This document shows positions 18,789-27,351 of a DNA stretch of 36,945 bases, in pieces. The stretch's first letter is position 1; each line of letters starts with the position of its first letter. The position numbers and the translations under genes are program-made. The notes beneath the pieces are model-generated. The model searched no databases, was not told the DNA's origin, and saw nothing but the letters and a program-made list of their open reading frames with translations. The DNA is from Verrucomicrobiaceae bacterium (GTDB lineage: Bacteria; Verrucomicrobiota; Verrucomicrobiia; Verrucomicrobiales; Verrucomicrobiaceae): positions 1 to 36,945 of the forward strand of contig JADJPW010000015.1 of the NCBI GenBank assembly GCA_016713035.1. Direction: 5' to 3'.

Positions 18789-20516
18789 ATGTCACAAAAG
18801 AAAGAAGCCTGGGGATCACGTCTCGGAGTCATCATGGCCGTCGCAGGAAGTGCGGTGGGGTTGGGTAATTTTTTGCGCTTTCCAGGCCTAGCAGCGCAGT
18901 ACGGCGGCGGGGCCTTCATGCTGGCCTATGCGATTTCATTCCTGATCATCGGCCTACCGATCGGCTGGGCAGAGTGGGCGATGGGGCGCTATGCCGGCAG
19001 CAGGGGCTTCAATTCATGTCCAGGTGCCTTTGCGGCCATTTTGCAGCGCCCGTGGGCGAAATACGTCGGCATCATCGGCGTGATCATCCCCGTGGTGATC
19101 TACATGTACTACGTCTTCATCGAGTCCTGGTGCCTGGGCTATGCCGTGAAGTTCTGGACCGGCCAGGTGAACCTACACAATGCAGATGAGACAGTGGCGA
19201 TGTTCAAGTCGATGAGCGGGCAAGCAGCGGATGGTGCCGCATTGGCCTTTTCCTGGGATTCGGCGCTACCATGGCTCATCGTGGTCTTTGTGTTTAATTT
19301 TTACCTCATCTACCGTGGATTGAGCGGTGGGATCGAGAAGATGTGCAATTACGGCATGCCATTGCTCATCGTGCTGGCCTTGGTGATCCTCGCACGCGTC
19401 ATGACGCTGGGTGCACCAGATGCCACAAAGCCGCACGACAACGTCTATAACGGTCTGGGCTACATGTGGAACCCCAGTAAAGTGCAGGTCGTAGCAACTG
19501 CCACCAACAGCGAGATAAAGCCACGCGACGTCGTCGGTGAGAAGGCCATCGCAGAGGCAGAAAAGGAAGTCGCAGCGAGTAATGGCACGCTGGCGCTGCA
19601 CACGATCTCTCCATGGAAGCAATTGAGGAACCCCGCCCTCTGGCTAGCCGCTGCGGGGCAGATTTTCTTCAGCCTGTCCGTGGGATTTGGCGTCATCATC
19701 GTGTACGCCAGCTATCTGACGAAAAAGGATGATGTCGTGCTCAGTGGACTCACCGCGAGCAGCGCAAACGAGTTCTGCGAAGTGGCGCTGGGTGGGCTAA
19801 TCACCGTCCCCGCAGCCGTCACCTTCCTGGGGCTGGCCTCCGTGGCCGGGCAAGGCACATTCGGTCTAGGATTCACCGTCCTGCCGCTCGTATTCGCGAA
19901 AATGCCGCTGGGCGCATTCTTCGGCGGTGCGTTCTTCTTCATGCTATTCCTGGCAGCCATCACGAGCTCGATTTCCATGCTTCAGCCGGGGATCGCATTC
20001 TTAGAGGAGGCTCTCCATGTCGGGCGGAAGGTGTCCGTGGCGCTGCTGGGGCTGATCACGACATTTGGCACAGGTTTGGTCGTGTACTTCACATCGGGTC
20101 TGAAGGTGCTCGATACGCTGGACTTCTGGATCGGCACACTACTGATCTTTGTCCTAGCGACCGTGCAGATCATTGTATTTGGCTGGCATTGGGGCTTGGA
20201 TCGTGGCTTTGCAGAGCTACATGCGGGGGCATCCATCCGTGTGCCGTCCTTTTTCCGCGTGGTGATCAAGTGGATCTGCCCGGCCTTCCTGCTTTGCATC
20301 TTTGTCATGTGGCTGCTGAAGGAGATTTTTGGCTTTGATCTGGAGACATTCAAAATCGGCACCGTGTCCTCCTATGTCACCGATCTATCGACCAGCCAGC
20401 CCGCGCAGCTCAGTGTGGCGATGGCGGCTGTGGTCTTCATTTTCTTTGCACTCATCACCGCTCGCAGCCGGGCCTATCAACGCGCCGAACAAGGGCTAAA
20501 CAAATCCGAAGACTAA
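18789..20516 (+). CDS. Sodium-dependent transporter, NSS/SNF family
   Basis: A 575-residue secondary transporter of the neurotransmitter:sodium symporter family, which imports amino acids with Na+. TM1 carries the family signature VAGSAVGLGNFLRFPGLAAQ, followed by YGGGAFMLAYAISFLIIGLP. About twelve hydrophobic segments are present. TM6 and TM8 regions are recognisable (AAAGQIFFSLSVGFGVIIVY; ITSSISMLQPGIAFLEEAL). A hydrophilic insertion of about 40 residues, with EKAIAEAEKEVAASNG, lies in the loop before TM6. ATG 18789 (MSQKKEAWGSRLG) is preferred to the TTG 18780. The downstream small-subunit gene suggests a two-component methionine/alanine-importer-like system; the substrate is inferred only. 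Confidence 0.93.
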   Translation: MSQKKEAWGSRLGVIMAVAGSAVGLGNFLRFPGLAAQYGGGAFMLAYAISFLIIGLPIGWAEWAMGRYAGSRGFNSCPGAFAAILQRPWAKYVGIIGVIIPVVIYMYYVFIESWCLGYAVKFWTGQVNLHNADETVAMFKSMSGQAADGAALAFSWDSALPWLIVVFVFNFYLIYRGLSGGIEKMCNYGMPLLIVLALVILARVMTLGAPDATKPHDNVYNGLGYMWNPSKVQVVATATNSEIKPRDVVGEKAIAEAEKEVAASNGTLALHTISPWKQLRNPALWLAAAGQIFFSLSVGFGVIIVYASYLTKKDDVVLSGLTASSANEFCEVALGGLITVPAAVTFLGLASVAGQGTFGLGFTVLPLVFAKMPLGAFFGGAFFFMLFLAAITSSISMLQPGIAFLEEALHVGRKVSVALLGLITTFGTGLVVYFTSGLKVLDTLDFWIGTLLIFVLATVQIIVFGWHWGLDRGFAELHAGASIRVPSFFRVVIKWICPAFLLCIFVMWLLKEIFGFDLETFKIGTVSSYVTDLSTSQPAQLSVAMAAVVFIFFALITARSRAYQRAEQGLNKSED

Positions 20517-20538
20517 AAACCCACTCAAAATCCTGCTT

Positions 20539-20694
20539 ATGTCCTCCTCTGGCCTGCTCGTCATGCTTTTATCCGTAGGCACTGTCGTGCTGCTTTTTGG
20601 CTGGTGCGTTTATAAGGTGCTCACCACGCCACAGGAGTCGGATACTCTCCACAGCTTGGAGTTTGAAACGCCAGACATCGCTCAAGACCCGTGA
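20539..20694 (+). CDS. MetS-type small subunit of the NSS transporter
   Basis: A 51-residue gene 22 bases after the NSS transporter. It encodes one hydrophobic helix (GLLVMLLSVGTVVLLFGWCV) followed by YKVLTTPQESD and an acidic tail ending IAQDP. Short single-helix proteins after NSS genes are known as MetS/MaAIMP small subunits and are needed for transport by the large subunit. The size, position, helix and short Pro-containing tail all fit. Its stop is 18 bases from the stop of the convergent cytochrome gene. Assignment rests on context and topology because the sequence is short. Confidence 0.75.
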   Translation: MSSSGLLVMLLSVGTVVLLFGWCVYKVLTTPQESDTLHSLEFETPDIAQDP

Positions 20695-20712
20695 GATGGT
20701 GAACGAGCGATG

Positions 20713-23700
20713 TTACCGGGCTACCTTCATCAAATACGCGAAGAAGTCCTTCAAATCCGCATCGCTCATGCCAGTGGTGAGTCCTTCTGGCATCAGGGAG
20801 ATGGGTGAGGCTTCCAGCTTCTCGATGTCGGCCTGTTTGATGGCCGTTTTGTTGCCCGCGATGTCTTTGAGGACGATGCCCTGAGCATCCTGCGCATCCA
20901 TGAGACCGGTAAGCATCTGGCCGCCTTTGGTTTTCACGATGTAGGCTCCGAATCCTTCCCGGATTTCCAGGCTGGGCGTGAACATGTTATCGAGCCAGAA
21001 ATCGGCATTGCTGCGGTCGTAGCCGGTGAGCTCCGGGCCGATCTTGCCGCCTTCGCCAAAGAGGCTGTGGCACACGGCGCAGCGGGCGGTGAATTGCAGT
21101 TTGCCCTTTTCGGCATCGCCGAGTCCGCTTTTGATCACGGCCTTGATGCGCTCGGCCTCCTTTTTCTTCACAGGCGTCGGTCCGGTGGCCAGCAGGCCCT
21201 TCCAGTGCTTTTCGATACTCGCGTCGATCTCCGCATCCTTGTGCAGGCTGAGCTGGCGCACGATGTCGATGGTGAAATGCTTCGCCGGCACTTTCCATTC
21301 ATTGACGAAGTTGATCAAAATCTGCGCCCACTCCTTTCGCCCGGCCATGACACGCAGCGCATCCTCGCGTAGCGCTTTGTCGCCCGCAATTTGACCTTCC
21401 CAACCGAGAAGCAGTGCCTCTGGCAGGCGTTTGTCGTCAAACTTGGCCGCAGCCTGCAAAATACCGCGTTTGAGGCTAGGAGCCGCGCCAGACTTCAAAA
21501 TCGCCACCATCGGCATCACCGCGTCCTGTTTGCCGAGTTCCGCCAAAGTCTTCGCGATAGCGATTCGGGCCGTGTTGCTCGCTTTAGCATCGGAAAGCAG
21601 TTTGAGGGCACTTTTGAGCGCATCGGCATTTCCACTGCGCAACGCGAGTGTGAGGTCGCCGCCGCTTTGCTTCGCCATGTAGTCGTTAAGAGCCTTGGTG
21701 AGCGATTCCGGCAGTTTCGGCATCTCCGCACCTTCGAAAGCTGAGGCGATGCCTGCGATGAACTTGCTACGCAGGGTTTCGTCGTTCGTGAGAGCGAGCA
21801 ACTCGGCGCAGGAGTTGAGGTTTTCTTCGCCACCCGCCAGTGCATAACGTTTCGCGAGCTTTTCGGCGAGATGATCGCGGAAGAGTTTCGTCTTCAAGAA
21901 GTCTGCGTCGGACTTCAGGAAGGCGAAGACGGCTTCGCGTTCTTTTTCGGCCTTCGATTCAAGTGCCCACCACGCGAGGAGCGGCAGATGGCCGCTTTCG
22001 TCTTCGGTGTCGGCTGCTTTGAGCAAGTTAAGCGAAAGTTGAGCTGGAAGGCGCTTTGCAGATGCGAGAAGTTGAGCCCGAACTTCTGGTTCGCCGTCGC
22101 TGATGAGTTTCCCAATGATGCCAACACTTGTCCAAGAGAGGCCCTCTTCCCCTGCCATTTTCGCAATCCACCTTTTGATGTAAGTGTCCTTACTTTTTAA
22201 CGCCACAACGACAGCCATTTGCCGTTTTCCCATGCTACTAGGATCATCAAAGTCGTGTTCAGGATACAGTAAATTAAGAGACCATAGAGCTTCGAGTGCG
22301 TGTGTATTTGAATCACTGCTAATCATCTCGAAGAGCGGCTTCTCAAGCTCCTTCATCCCGCGCCACCCAATCTCCAGCACCGCCTGCTTCCTGAACCACT
22401 CATTCGGATGGCTCAGATAGCCGAGAAGCTCCTCACCACTCGCTTTGCTCAAATCGAACGGCTTCAGCTTCGGCGCACCGCTCGCAGGGCGCACGCGGTA
22501 GATGCGGCCGCTGGTTTTGTGCCAGTCATCGACGGGGCTGACGTGGCTGAGTCTGGTGTCATACCAATCGGCCATGTAGAAGCCGCCATCGGGGCCGACG
22601 CCGGCCCAGACGGGGCGGAACCAGCGGTCGGGGGTGGTGATGAGCTGCTCTTCATCCTTCGTGCGGAAGGTGGAGCCGTCGGGGAGCCGCTCGCTGACAT
22701 AGACGAGGTTGTGCAGGGCATTCGGGGCGATGATTTTGCCTTCGTAGGCACTGCCGAGCAGGCCGCCTTCATAAATGGTGAAGGCTTGCGGGAAGCGTTT
22801 GTTATCGCCTTCGTGCTTCATGTGCTCGAACCAGCCGAAGGCATACGGATTGGTGAGCGGGCCGTGTTTGCCCCAGCCTTTGATGCCGTAGCTGCCTTGC
22901 TCGTAGTGCATGCCGCGAGTGGCTCCGTTCGTGCCGGAGAAAAGGCGACCTTTGCTGTCGAAGTCGAGGCTGAAGGTGTTACCGCCGCCTTCGGCGTAGA
23001 TTTCGAAGGTCTTCTTTTTCGGATGGTAGCGCCAGATGCACTGGCCTTCCCATTTCACGTTCTTGGTGTTGGCGCTGCTGACATTGCCGGTGGTGGTGCT
23101 GCCGTTCGCTCCGTAAAGCCAGCCGTCCATGCCCCATTGCAGGCTGGTGGCGACGCTGTGGGTGTCTTCGAGGCCGAAGCCGCTAAGTTCGACCTCGGGA
23201 TCACCATCCGGTTTGGCATCGAAATCGGCGTCGGGATAGCTCAGGAGGTAAGGCGGATTCAGCACCCAGATGCGGCCCATGCCGTGGAGCGCGGCGCTGG
23301 CGATGTTCAGGCCGGTGATGACGTCTTTGTGCTTGTCGAAAAAGCCATCGCCGTCGGTGTCTTCGAAGACGGTGATCTTGTCCGCGCCTTTTTCGCCACG
23401 CGGCGGCGGGAGCGGCACTTTGTCGAACTTGGCACGAAGGTGCTGGTCGTAACTGATGATCTTCAAGCCAGCCGGGAACTGATATTGGCGATACATGGTG
23501 ACCCACATGCGGCCTTTGCTGTCCCAGCTCACATAAAGCGGCTGCTCCACATCCGGCTCGCTCGCCATGAGGTCGATAGCGACATCGCTGCGCAGCTTGA
23601 ATTTCTTAACAGCCTCCGCAGCAGGCGTGGGCGGTGTGTCGTCACGCATCACGCCACGGCCAGCACGCGTCTCCATGATCTTTTTGACCGCTTCGTTGCC

Positions 23701-23778
23701 TGCGACATCGTCAGGTTTGACGTTTTGGGCAAAAGTAGAGACGGACAGTGCGAGAAGGACAAAAGGGACTCGGAGCAT
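20713..23778 (-). CDS. PVC-type dehydrogenase/HEAT/cytochrome c fusion protein
   Basis: A 1021-residue exported redox protein of a type expanded in Planctomycetes and Verrucomicrobia. A signal peptide occupies residues 1-17 (VPFVLLALSVSTFAQ). The dehydrogenase-like beta-propeller spans about 45-430 (YVSWDSKGRMWVTMYRQYQF, VFEDTDGDGFFDKHKDVI, PDGGFYMADWYDTRLSHV). HEAT-like helical repeats cover about 440-860. A single c-type heme site CAVCH lies at about 900-904, followed by IGPELTGY and ending DLKDFFAYLMKVAR. Such proteins are inferred to oxidise sugars or related substrates in the periplasm; the substrate is unknown. It is the last gene of a co-directional run. Confidence 0.93.
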   Translation of the reverse strand: MLRVPFVLLALSVSTFAQNVKPDDVAGNEAVKKIMETRAGRGVMRDDTPPTPAAEAVKKFKLRSDVAIDLMASEPDVEQPLYVSWDSKGRMWVTMYRQYQFPAGLKIISYDQHLRAKFDKVPLPPPRGEKGADKITVFEDTDGDGFFDKHKDVITGLNIASAALHGMGRIWVLNPPYLLSYPDADFDAKPDGDPEVELSGFGLEDTHSVATSLQWGMDGWLYGANGSTTTGNVSSANTKNVKWEGQCIWRYHPKKKTFEIYAEGGGNTFSLDFDSKGRLFSGTNGATRGMHYEQGSYGIKGWGKHGPLTNPYAFGWFEHMKHEGDNKRFPQAFTIYEGGLLGSAYEGKIIAPNALHNLVYVSERLPDGSTFRTKDEEQLITTPDRWFRPVWAGVGPDGGFYMADWYDTRLSHVSPVDDWHKTSGRIYRVRPASGAPKLKPFDLSKASGEELLGYLSHPNEWFRKQAVLEIGWRGMKELEKPLFEMISSDSNTHALEALWSLNLLYPEHDFDDPSSMGKRQMAVVVALKSKDTYIKRWIAKMAGEEGLSWTSVGIIGKLISDGEPEVRAQLLASAKRLPAQLSLNLLKAADTEDESGHLPLLAWWALESKAEKEREAVFAFLKSDADFLKTKLFRDHLAEKLAKRYALAGGEENLNSCAELLALTNDETLRSKFIAGIASAFEGAEMPKLPESLTKALNDYMAKQSGGDLTLALRSGNADALKSALKLLSDAKASNTARIAIAKTLAELGKQDAVMPMVAILKSGAAPSLKRGILQAAAKFDDKRLPEALLLGWEGQIAGDKALREDALRVMAGRKEWAQILINFVNEWKVPAKHFTIDIVRQLSLHKDAEIDASIEKHWKGLLATGPTPVKKKEAERIKAVIKSGLGDAEKGKLQFTARCAVCHSLFGEGGKIGPELTGYDRSNADFWLDNMFTPSLEIREGFGAYIVKTKGGQMLTGLMDAQDAQGIVLKDIAGNKTAIKQADIEKLEASPISLMPEGLTTGMSDADLKDFFAYLMKVAR

Positions 23779-23848
23779 GACGATAGAACGCCTCCAGCAC
23801 GGGGCAGATTGTCGCTGGAAGCGGTATTTTCGTGCGGAGGGCTATTTT

Positions 23849-24412
23849 TCAGTTCAGCCGCACATTCTCAGGCGTGCCGGACATAATGTCGAAAAGAGGG
23901 CCCATCTCTGAGAGGACCGCCTTCCACATGGACTCATGTTGCTCATCCGCTAGCACGATAGGACGGGCACTCGTGATGATCCACGAGCGGCGCTTGATCT
24001 CCATCTCGAGCTGTCCGCCACTCCAGCCCGAATAACCGATAAAGCCGCGTACGTCATGCCCCTGCTGGAGAGCCTTCATGGCATCTGGCACCGAAAGATG
24101 AGTCTGGCAGCGCAGGGTGCTTTTTTTCTTGTTCCAATGCAGCGCAGCAAAGGAGAGCTTATCCGTCGAAACCGGGCCACCGACAAAGACCCGCACGCTC
24201 CCGAGAGCCCCAAGATCCTGCCCAGGGAGTAGATCGCCCACGCTTTGATCAATGGGTCGATTGAGGATGTAACCAAAAGCACCATTCTTCCGATGATGTG
24301 CCGCCATGAAGATGACCGTGCGGGAGAAATTGGGGTCATTCATCGCAGGAGAAGCGAGCAGCAACGACCCACTGAGGGGTGAGGATGGCTTGGATGAGGA
24401 CTTGGTGGGCAT
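23849..24412 (-). CDS. yqgE: YqgE/AlgH family protein (UPF0301)
   Basis: A 187-residue member of the YqgE/AlgH family with the length of its homologues. Conserved blocks are LLLASPAMNDPNFSRTVIFM, GAFGYILNRPI, VFVGGPVSTDKLSF and VRGFIGYSGWSGGQLEMEI. ATG 24412 is chosen over the in-frame TTG 24427. The biochemical role is not established; AlgH was named for a link to alginate gene expression in Pseudomonas. It lies between a membrane-protein gene and the cytochrome gene on the same strand, 43 bases after the former. Confidence 0.93.
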   Translation of the reverse strand: MPTKSSSKPSSPLSGSLLLASPAMNDPNFSRTVIFMAAHHRKNGAFGYILNRPIDQSVGDLLPGQDLGALGSVRVFVGGPVSTDKLSFAALHWNKKKSTLRCQTHLSVPDAMKALQQGHDVRGFIGYSGWSGGQLEMEIKRRSWIITSARPIVLADEQHESMWKAVLSEMGPLFDIMSGTPENVRLN

Positions 24413-24454
24413 GCAGTATTTTGACAAACAGGCGCGGACTCCGCGAATCTTTTT

Positions 24455-25801
24455 TCAGACAGATGCAATCAGGCGGATCTGATCAGCGATGCGCTGGATG
24501 AAGCCAAAATTCCGCATGGCTAACATGCTGGCAAAAAAGATCAGCAGCACCGTCACAGGCACCCTCAGCCTGGAGTAGCGCTGGAGCGCACGCCCACAGC
24601 CCACCGCCGTGGCGATGATCAGCGGCGGTAGCCAGGCCCAGGAGAAAAGTAGCCGCTGCCCTGCCTGCTCGAGTGCTCCATAATAAACCATCTGCCACCC
24701 GAGCAAGATCAGGGCTCCCGTCGCCACACCTGCATGCTCAGCAGCCCCTGGCAGTCCTGCCATCCCTAGCAAGAGCAGCAACAGCCACGCAGCCCATAGC
24801 ACCCGCTCAAAACCGATCACCGTTCCCCGATCCTCCGCCAGCGTGATGACACGCCGTGTGCGCGGCTCATTCGTAGCAACAGTATCCACCGCACTAGCAT
24901 CTGGTGCCACGACGCTATTGAGAAAGACATCCTCTAATCGTGAAAGCCAAGGAGTGTGCATCAGTCGCTCCCCAGCCTTCTCCAGTTGCGCGGTCCCTTC
25001 ATGCACCAGAGCCGTCACGGGCTTCCGGCTAGATTTGGGATACATCCATCCCTGGATCCGCATGGCCCCGAGCATGAGCAAGACCAACATGCACACACTC
25101 ACCAACATCGCCCGCACGGTCCCATAAGACGACTGGCTCATGCGCCAGCGCCGCACCCCACGCACGAACACAAGGAGGATGACCGCGATGAGATTCCAAT
25201 GCGAACACAGCACCGTGTAGAGCGCTGCGATGGAGAACTCCCACCACCGAGCACGCCGCCCGCGAGCCATGGCCGCTAACATGGCCGTAAGCCCCAACAT
25301 GGTGAAAACGCCCGTGTCCGGCAGTGCCGTGAATACGACCGACGCAGTACTGAATCCCCCCACCGCCGCCCACAGCACCGCATTCCAAAAACCCAGCCCA
25401 CTCCACAGTAGCATATTGTAAAGGAAGACCACCATCAGCGCACCTGCCAGTGCCCGGAGTGAGCCAAAAGCATGCTTTTGAGCCATCGCGGCATCTTGAG
25501 CGAGCATGGACCACACACCCTCAAATACCGCAACGAATGGACGATGCAGCAGCAGAAATGCTCCACCCTCTCCCGTCCCGCGCCCACCCGCATCAGCCGC
25601 AGGCAGTGTCATATCTGCATACACTTTGGCAGTGCCAGCGCTCAACACCGCTCCATCTTTTAAATACACAGTCGTTCCAACCATCGCGAGGTGCGCAGCG
25701 AAGAAAAAACTGTAAAACAGCGTGAAGATGAGTGCCCCAAGCCCACGCCAGCGGCGGTGGAGTTTGGTAGTGAGTTGCGGATCGATTTCCGTGTCGGCCA
25801 T
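24455..25801 (-). CDS. Polytopic membrane protein of unknown function
   Basis: A 448-residue protein with about ten transmembrane segments, for example GALIFTLFYSFFFAAHLAMV, LAGALMVVFLYNMLLWSGLG, AALYTVLCSHWNLIAVILLV, LVSVCMLVLLMLGAMRIQGW and VLWAAWLLLLLLGMAGLPGA. A soluble loop of about 70 residues (around 245-320) carries RLEDVFLNSVVAPDASAVD. The overall layout resembles GT-C-type integral membrane glycosyltransferases, but no acidic catalytic pair typical of that fold was identified, so no function is assigned. The gene starts 29 bases after the DUF1501 stop and precedes yqgE, suggesting co-transcription. Confidence 0.8.
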   Translation of the reverse strand: MADTEIDPQLTTKLHRRWRGLGALIFTLFYSFFFAAHLAMVGTTVYLKDGAVLSAGTAKVYADMTLPAADAGGRGTGEGGAFLLLHRPFVAVFEGVWSMLAQDAAMAQKHAFGSLRALAGALMVVFLYNMLLWSGLGFWNAVLWAAVGGFSTASVVFTALPDTGVFTMLGLTAMLAAMARGRRARWWEFSIAALYTVLCSHWNLIAVILLVFVRGVRRWRMSQSSYGTVRAMLVSVCMLVLLMLGAMRIQGWMYPKSSRKPVTALVHEGTAQLEKAGERLMHTPWLSRLEDVFLNSVVAPDASAVDTVATNEPRTRRVITLAEDRGTVIGFERVLWAAWLLLLLLGMAGLPGAAEHAGVATGALILLGWQMVYYGALEQAGQRLLFSWAWLPPLIIATAVGCGRALQRYSRLRVPVTVLLIFFASMLAMRNFGFIQRIADQIRLIASV

Positions 25802-25830
25802 GCGCCAGCTCTTTCAGCCTGACCAAGCAA

Positions 25831-27255
25831 TCACGCAATGATTTCGCGAATCACCTGGCCAAAGTCGCGCTCCAAGCGCTTGCGACCAGGAATCTCTAAA
25901 CGGCGTGCATCGAGCCCCAGAAGATGCAGGATCGTCGCATGCACATCCGTGACGTAATGCGGATGCTCCGTGGGATGAAAGCCCAGTTCGTCCGTCGCAC
26001 CATGGATCGTACCGCCTTTGATCCCCCCACCTGCCATCCACACACTAAAAGCATACGGATGATGGTCCCGCCCATCACTGCCCTGCGTGCCCGGCGTGCG
26101 GCCAAACTCTGTGGCGAAAACCACCAGCGTATCATCGAGCAGCCCCCGCTGCTTCAGATCCTTCAAGAGCCCTGCGATGGGCCTATCCACCTGCTGCGCG
26201 AGATTGGTGTGATTCTTCTTGAGCCCCGAATGCGAATCCCAAGCCCCCGCAGCCCCATCTCCATGCTGGATCTGAATGAAGCGCACCCCGCGCTCCGCCA
26301 ACCGCCGCGCCACGATGAGCTGGCGGGCAAAAGGCTCCGTCACCTTGTCATTCATGCCGTAGAGCCTCTGGGTTTCCGCACTCTCTGCGTCCAGATTCAT
26401 CGTCTCCGGCACCGCCGTCTGCATATTGAAAGCGAGGCGATAGCTCTTCATGCGAGCAGGGAGCGTCTTATCACCAGGATACTGCTCGGCGGCCAACGCA
26501 TTGAGCTGATGGATAAGCTCAAACTGAGCCGCCTGCTCGCCCTTGCCGATTTGGAACTCCGGCGCGGCAAAAGTAAGCGGATTCTTCGGATCGACCTTCA
26601 AATTCACCGCATCAAAGGCTGGCCCCAAGTAATGCCCATCGCGAACATCGAAATAGCGCGGCCCCATATTCACAAAGGAGGGCAGATTATCCGTCATCGA
26701 GCCTAAGCCATACGTCACCCAAGCACCCAGCGTCGGCACACGAGGCTCCAGCATGTGCCGACCGCTGTGGAACTGCACCTGCGCCCCATGATTGTCATCC
26801 GTCGTCCACATGCCGCGAATAAACGCGATCTCATCCGCACATGAGCCCATGTGGGGAAACCAATCACTGATCTCCACCCCGCACTCACCGTACTTTTTGA
26901 ACCCGACTTGGAGCGGATAAATCGTATTTCGCTGCTTTCCATTCGCGTCATTGACCACCACCACCCGAACCTTCTTCAGCTTCTCAGGATCCTGCACACT
27001 CGCAAAGGGCGTCTCACTGATACTCTTACCCACATACCTCGTGAGCATGGGCTTCGGATCAAAGCTCTCCATGTGACTGACGCCGCCTCGCATAAAGAGC
27101 CAAATGACCCGCTTCGCCCGCTGTGGCAGCATCGGCAGACCCGAAGGCGGCTGCCAGCCCTGCTCAGCCCGCAACATCGACGCCAACGCAACGCCACCCA
27201 GCCCGCCCAGGATGTCCCGGCGGCAAAACGGTGTCAATGGAGGTCGAAGCAGCAT
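25831..27255 (-). CDS. DUF1501 domain-containing exported protein
   Basis: A 474-residue member of the DUF1501 family, a sulfatase/alkaline-phosphatase-like fold that is abundant in PVC bacteria. The N-terminus (FCRRDILGGLGGVALASML) is a twin-arginine-type export signal. Family blocks include IWLFMRGGVSHMESFDPKP, GECGVEISDWFPHMG, IRGMWTTDDNHGAQVQFHSG, VFATEFGRTPGTQGSDGRDH and TDVHATILHLLGLD. ATG 27255 is the start; a longer frame to 27345 reads into the end of the IS4 element and is artefactual. DUF1501 genes usually follow a DUF1549/DUF1553 cytochrome gene; none is here, and the upstream neighbour is an insertion sequence. The exact reaction is unknown. Confidence 0.93.
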   Translation of the reverse strand: MLLRPPLTPFCRRDILGGLGGVALASMLRAEQGWQPPSGLPMLPQRAKRVIWLFMRGGVSHMESFDPKPMLTRYVGKSISETPFASVQDPEKLKKVRVVVVNDANGKQRNTIYPLQVGFKKYGECGVEISDWFPHMGSCADEIAFIRGMWTTDDNHGAQVQFHSGRHMLEPRVPTLGAWVTYGLGSMTDNLPSFVNMGPRYFDVRDGHYLGPAFDAVNLKVDPKNPLTFAAPEFQIGKGEQAAQFELIHQLNALAAEQYPGDKTLPARMKSYRLAFNMQTAVPETMNLDAESAETQRLYGMNDKVTEPFARQLIVARRLAERGVRFIQIQHGDGAAGAWDSHSGLKKNHTNLAQQVDRPIAGLLKDLKQRGLLDDTLVVFATEFGRTPGTQGSDGRDHHPYAFSVWMAGGGIKGGTIHGATDELGFHPTEHPHYVTDVHATILHLLGLDARRLEIPGRKRLERDFGQVIREIIA

Positions 27256-27324
27256 GATAGACCGATACGAACAAGCACCGTGAATGCTTACGACTTCCCT
27301 CTGGTCACGAATGGCGTGTCGATT

Positions 27325-27351
27325 GGTTTGCACAACGGTGTCCAAAATTGG
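27325..27351. repeat. Left target-site duplication and terminal inverted repeat of the IS4 element
   Basis: GGTTTGCA (27325-27332) is the left copy of the 8-bp target duplication. It is followed directly by the terminal repeat CAACGGTGTCCAAAATTGG (27333-27351). Confidence 0.88.

Noticed and set aside
22180..22320. AT-rich patch in the cytochrome gene (24 of 60 bases G or C from 22261)
   Set aside because: The frame and HEAT-like pattern continue through it with no boundary repeats, so transfer is not supported.
22408..23886. 492-residue open frame on the plus strand
   Set aside because: It is the antisense shadow of the dehydrogenase/cytochrome gene, which has a signal peptide and a CAVCH heme site.
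27256..27345. N-terminal extension of the DUF1501 protein
   Set aside because: The extra residues lie in the IS target region and terminal repeat. The twin-arginine-type signal begins at ATG 27255.
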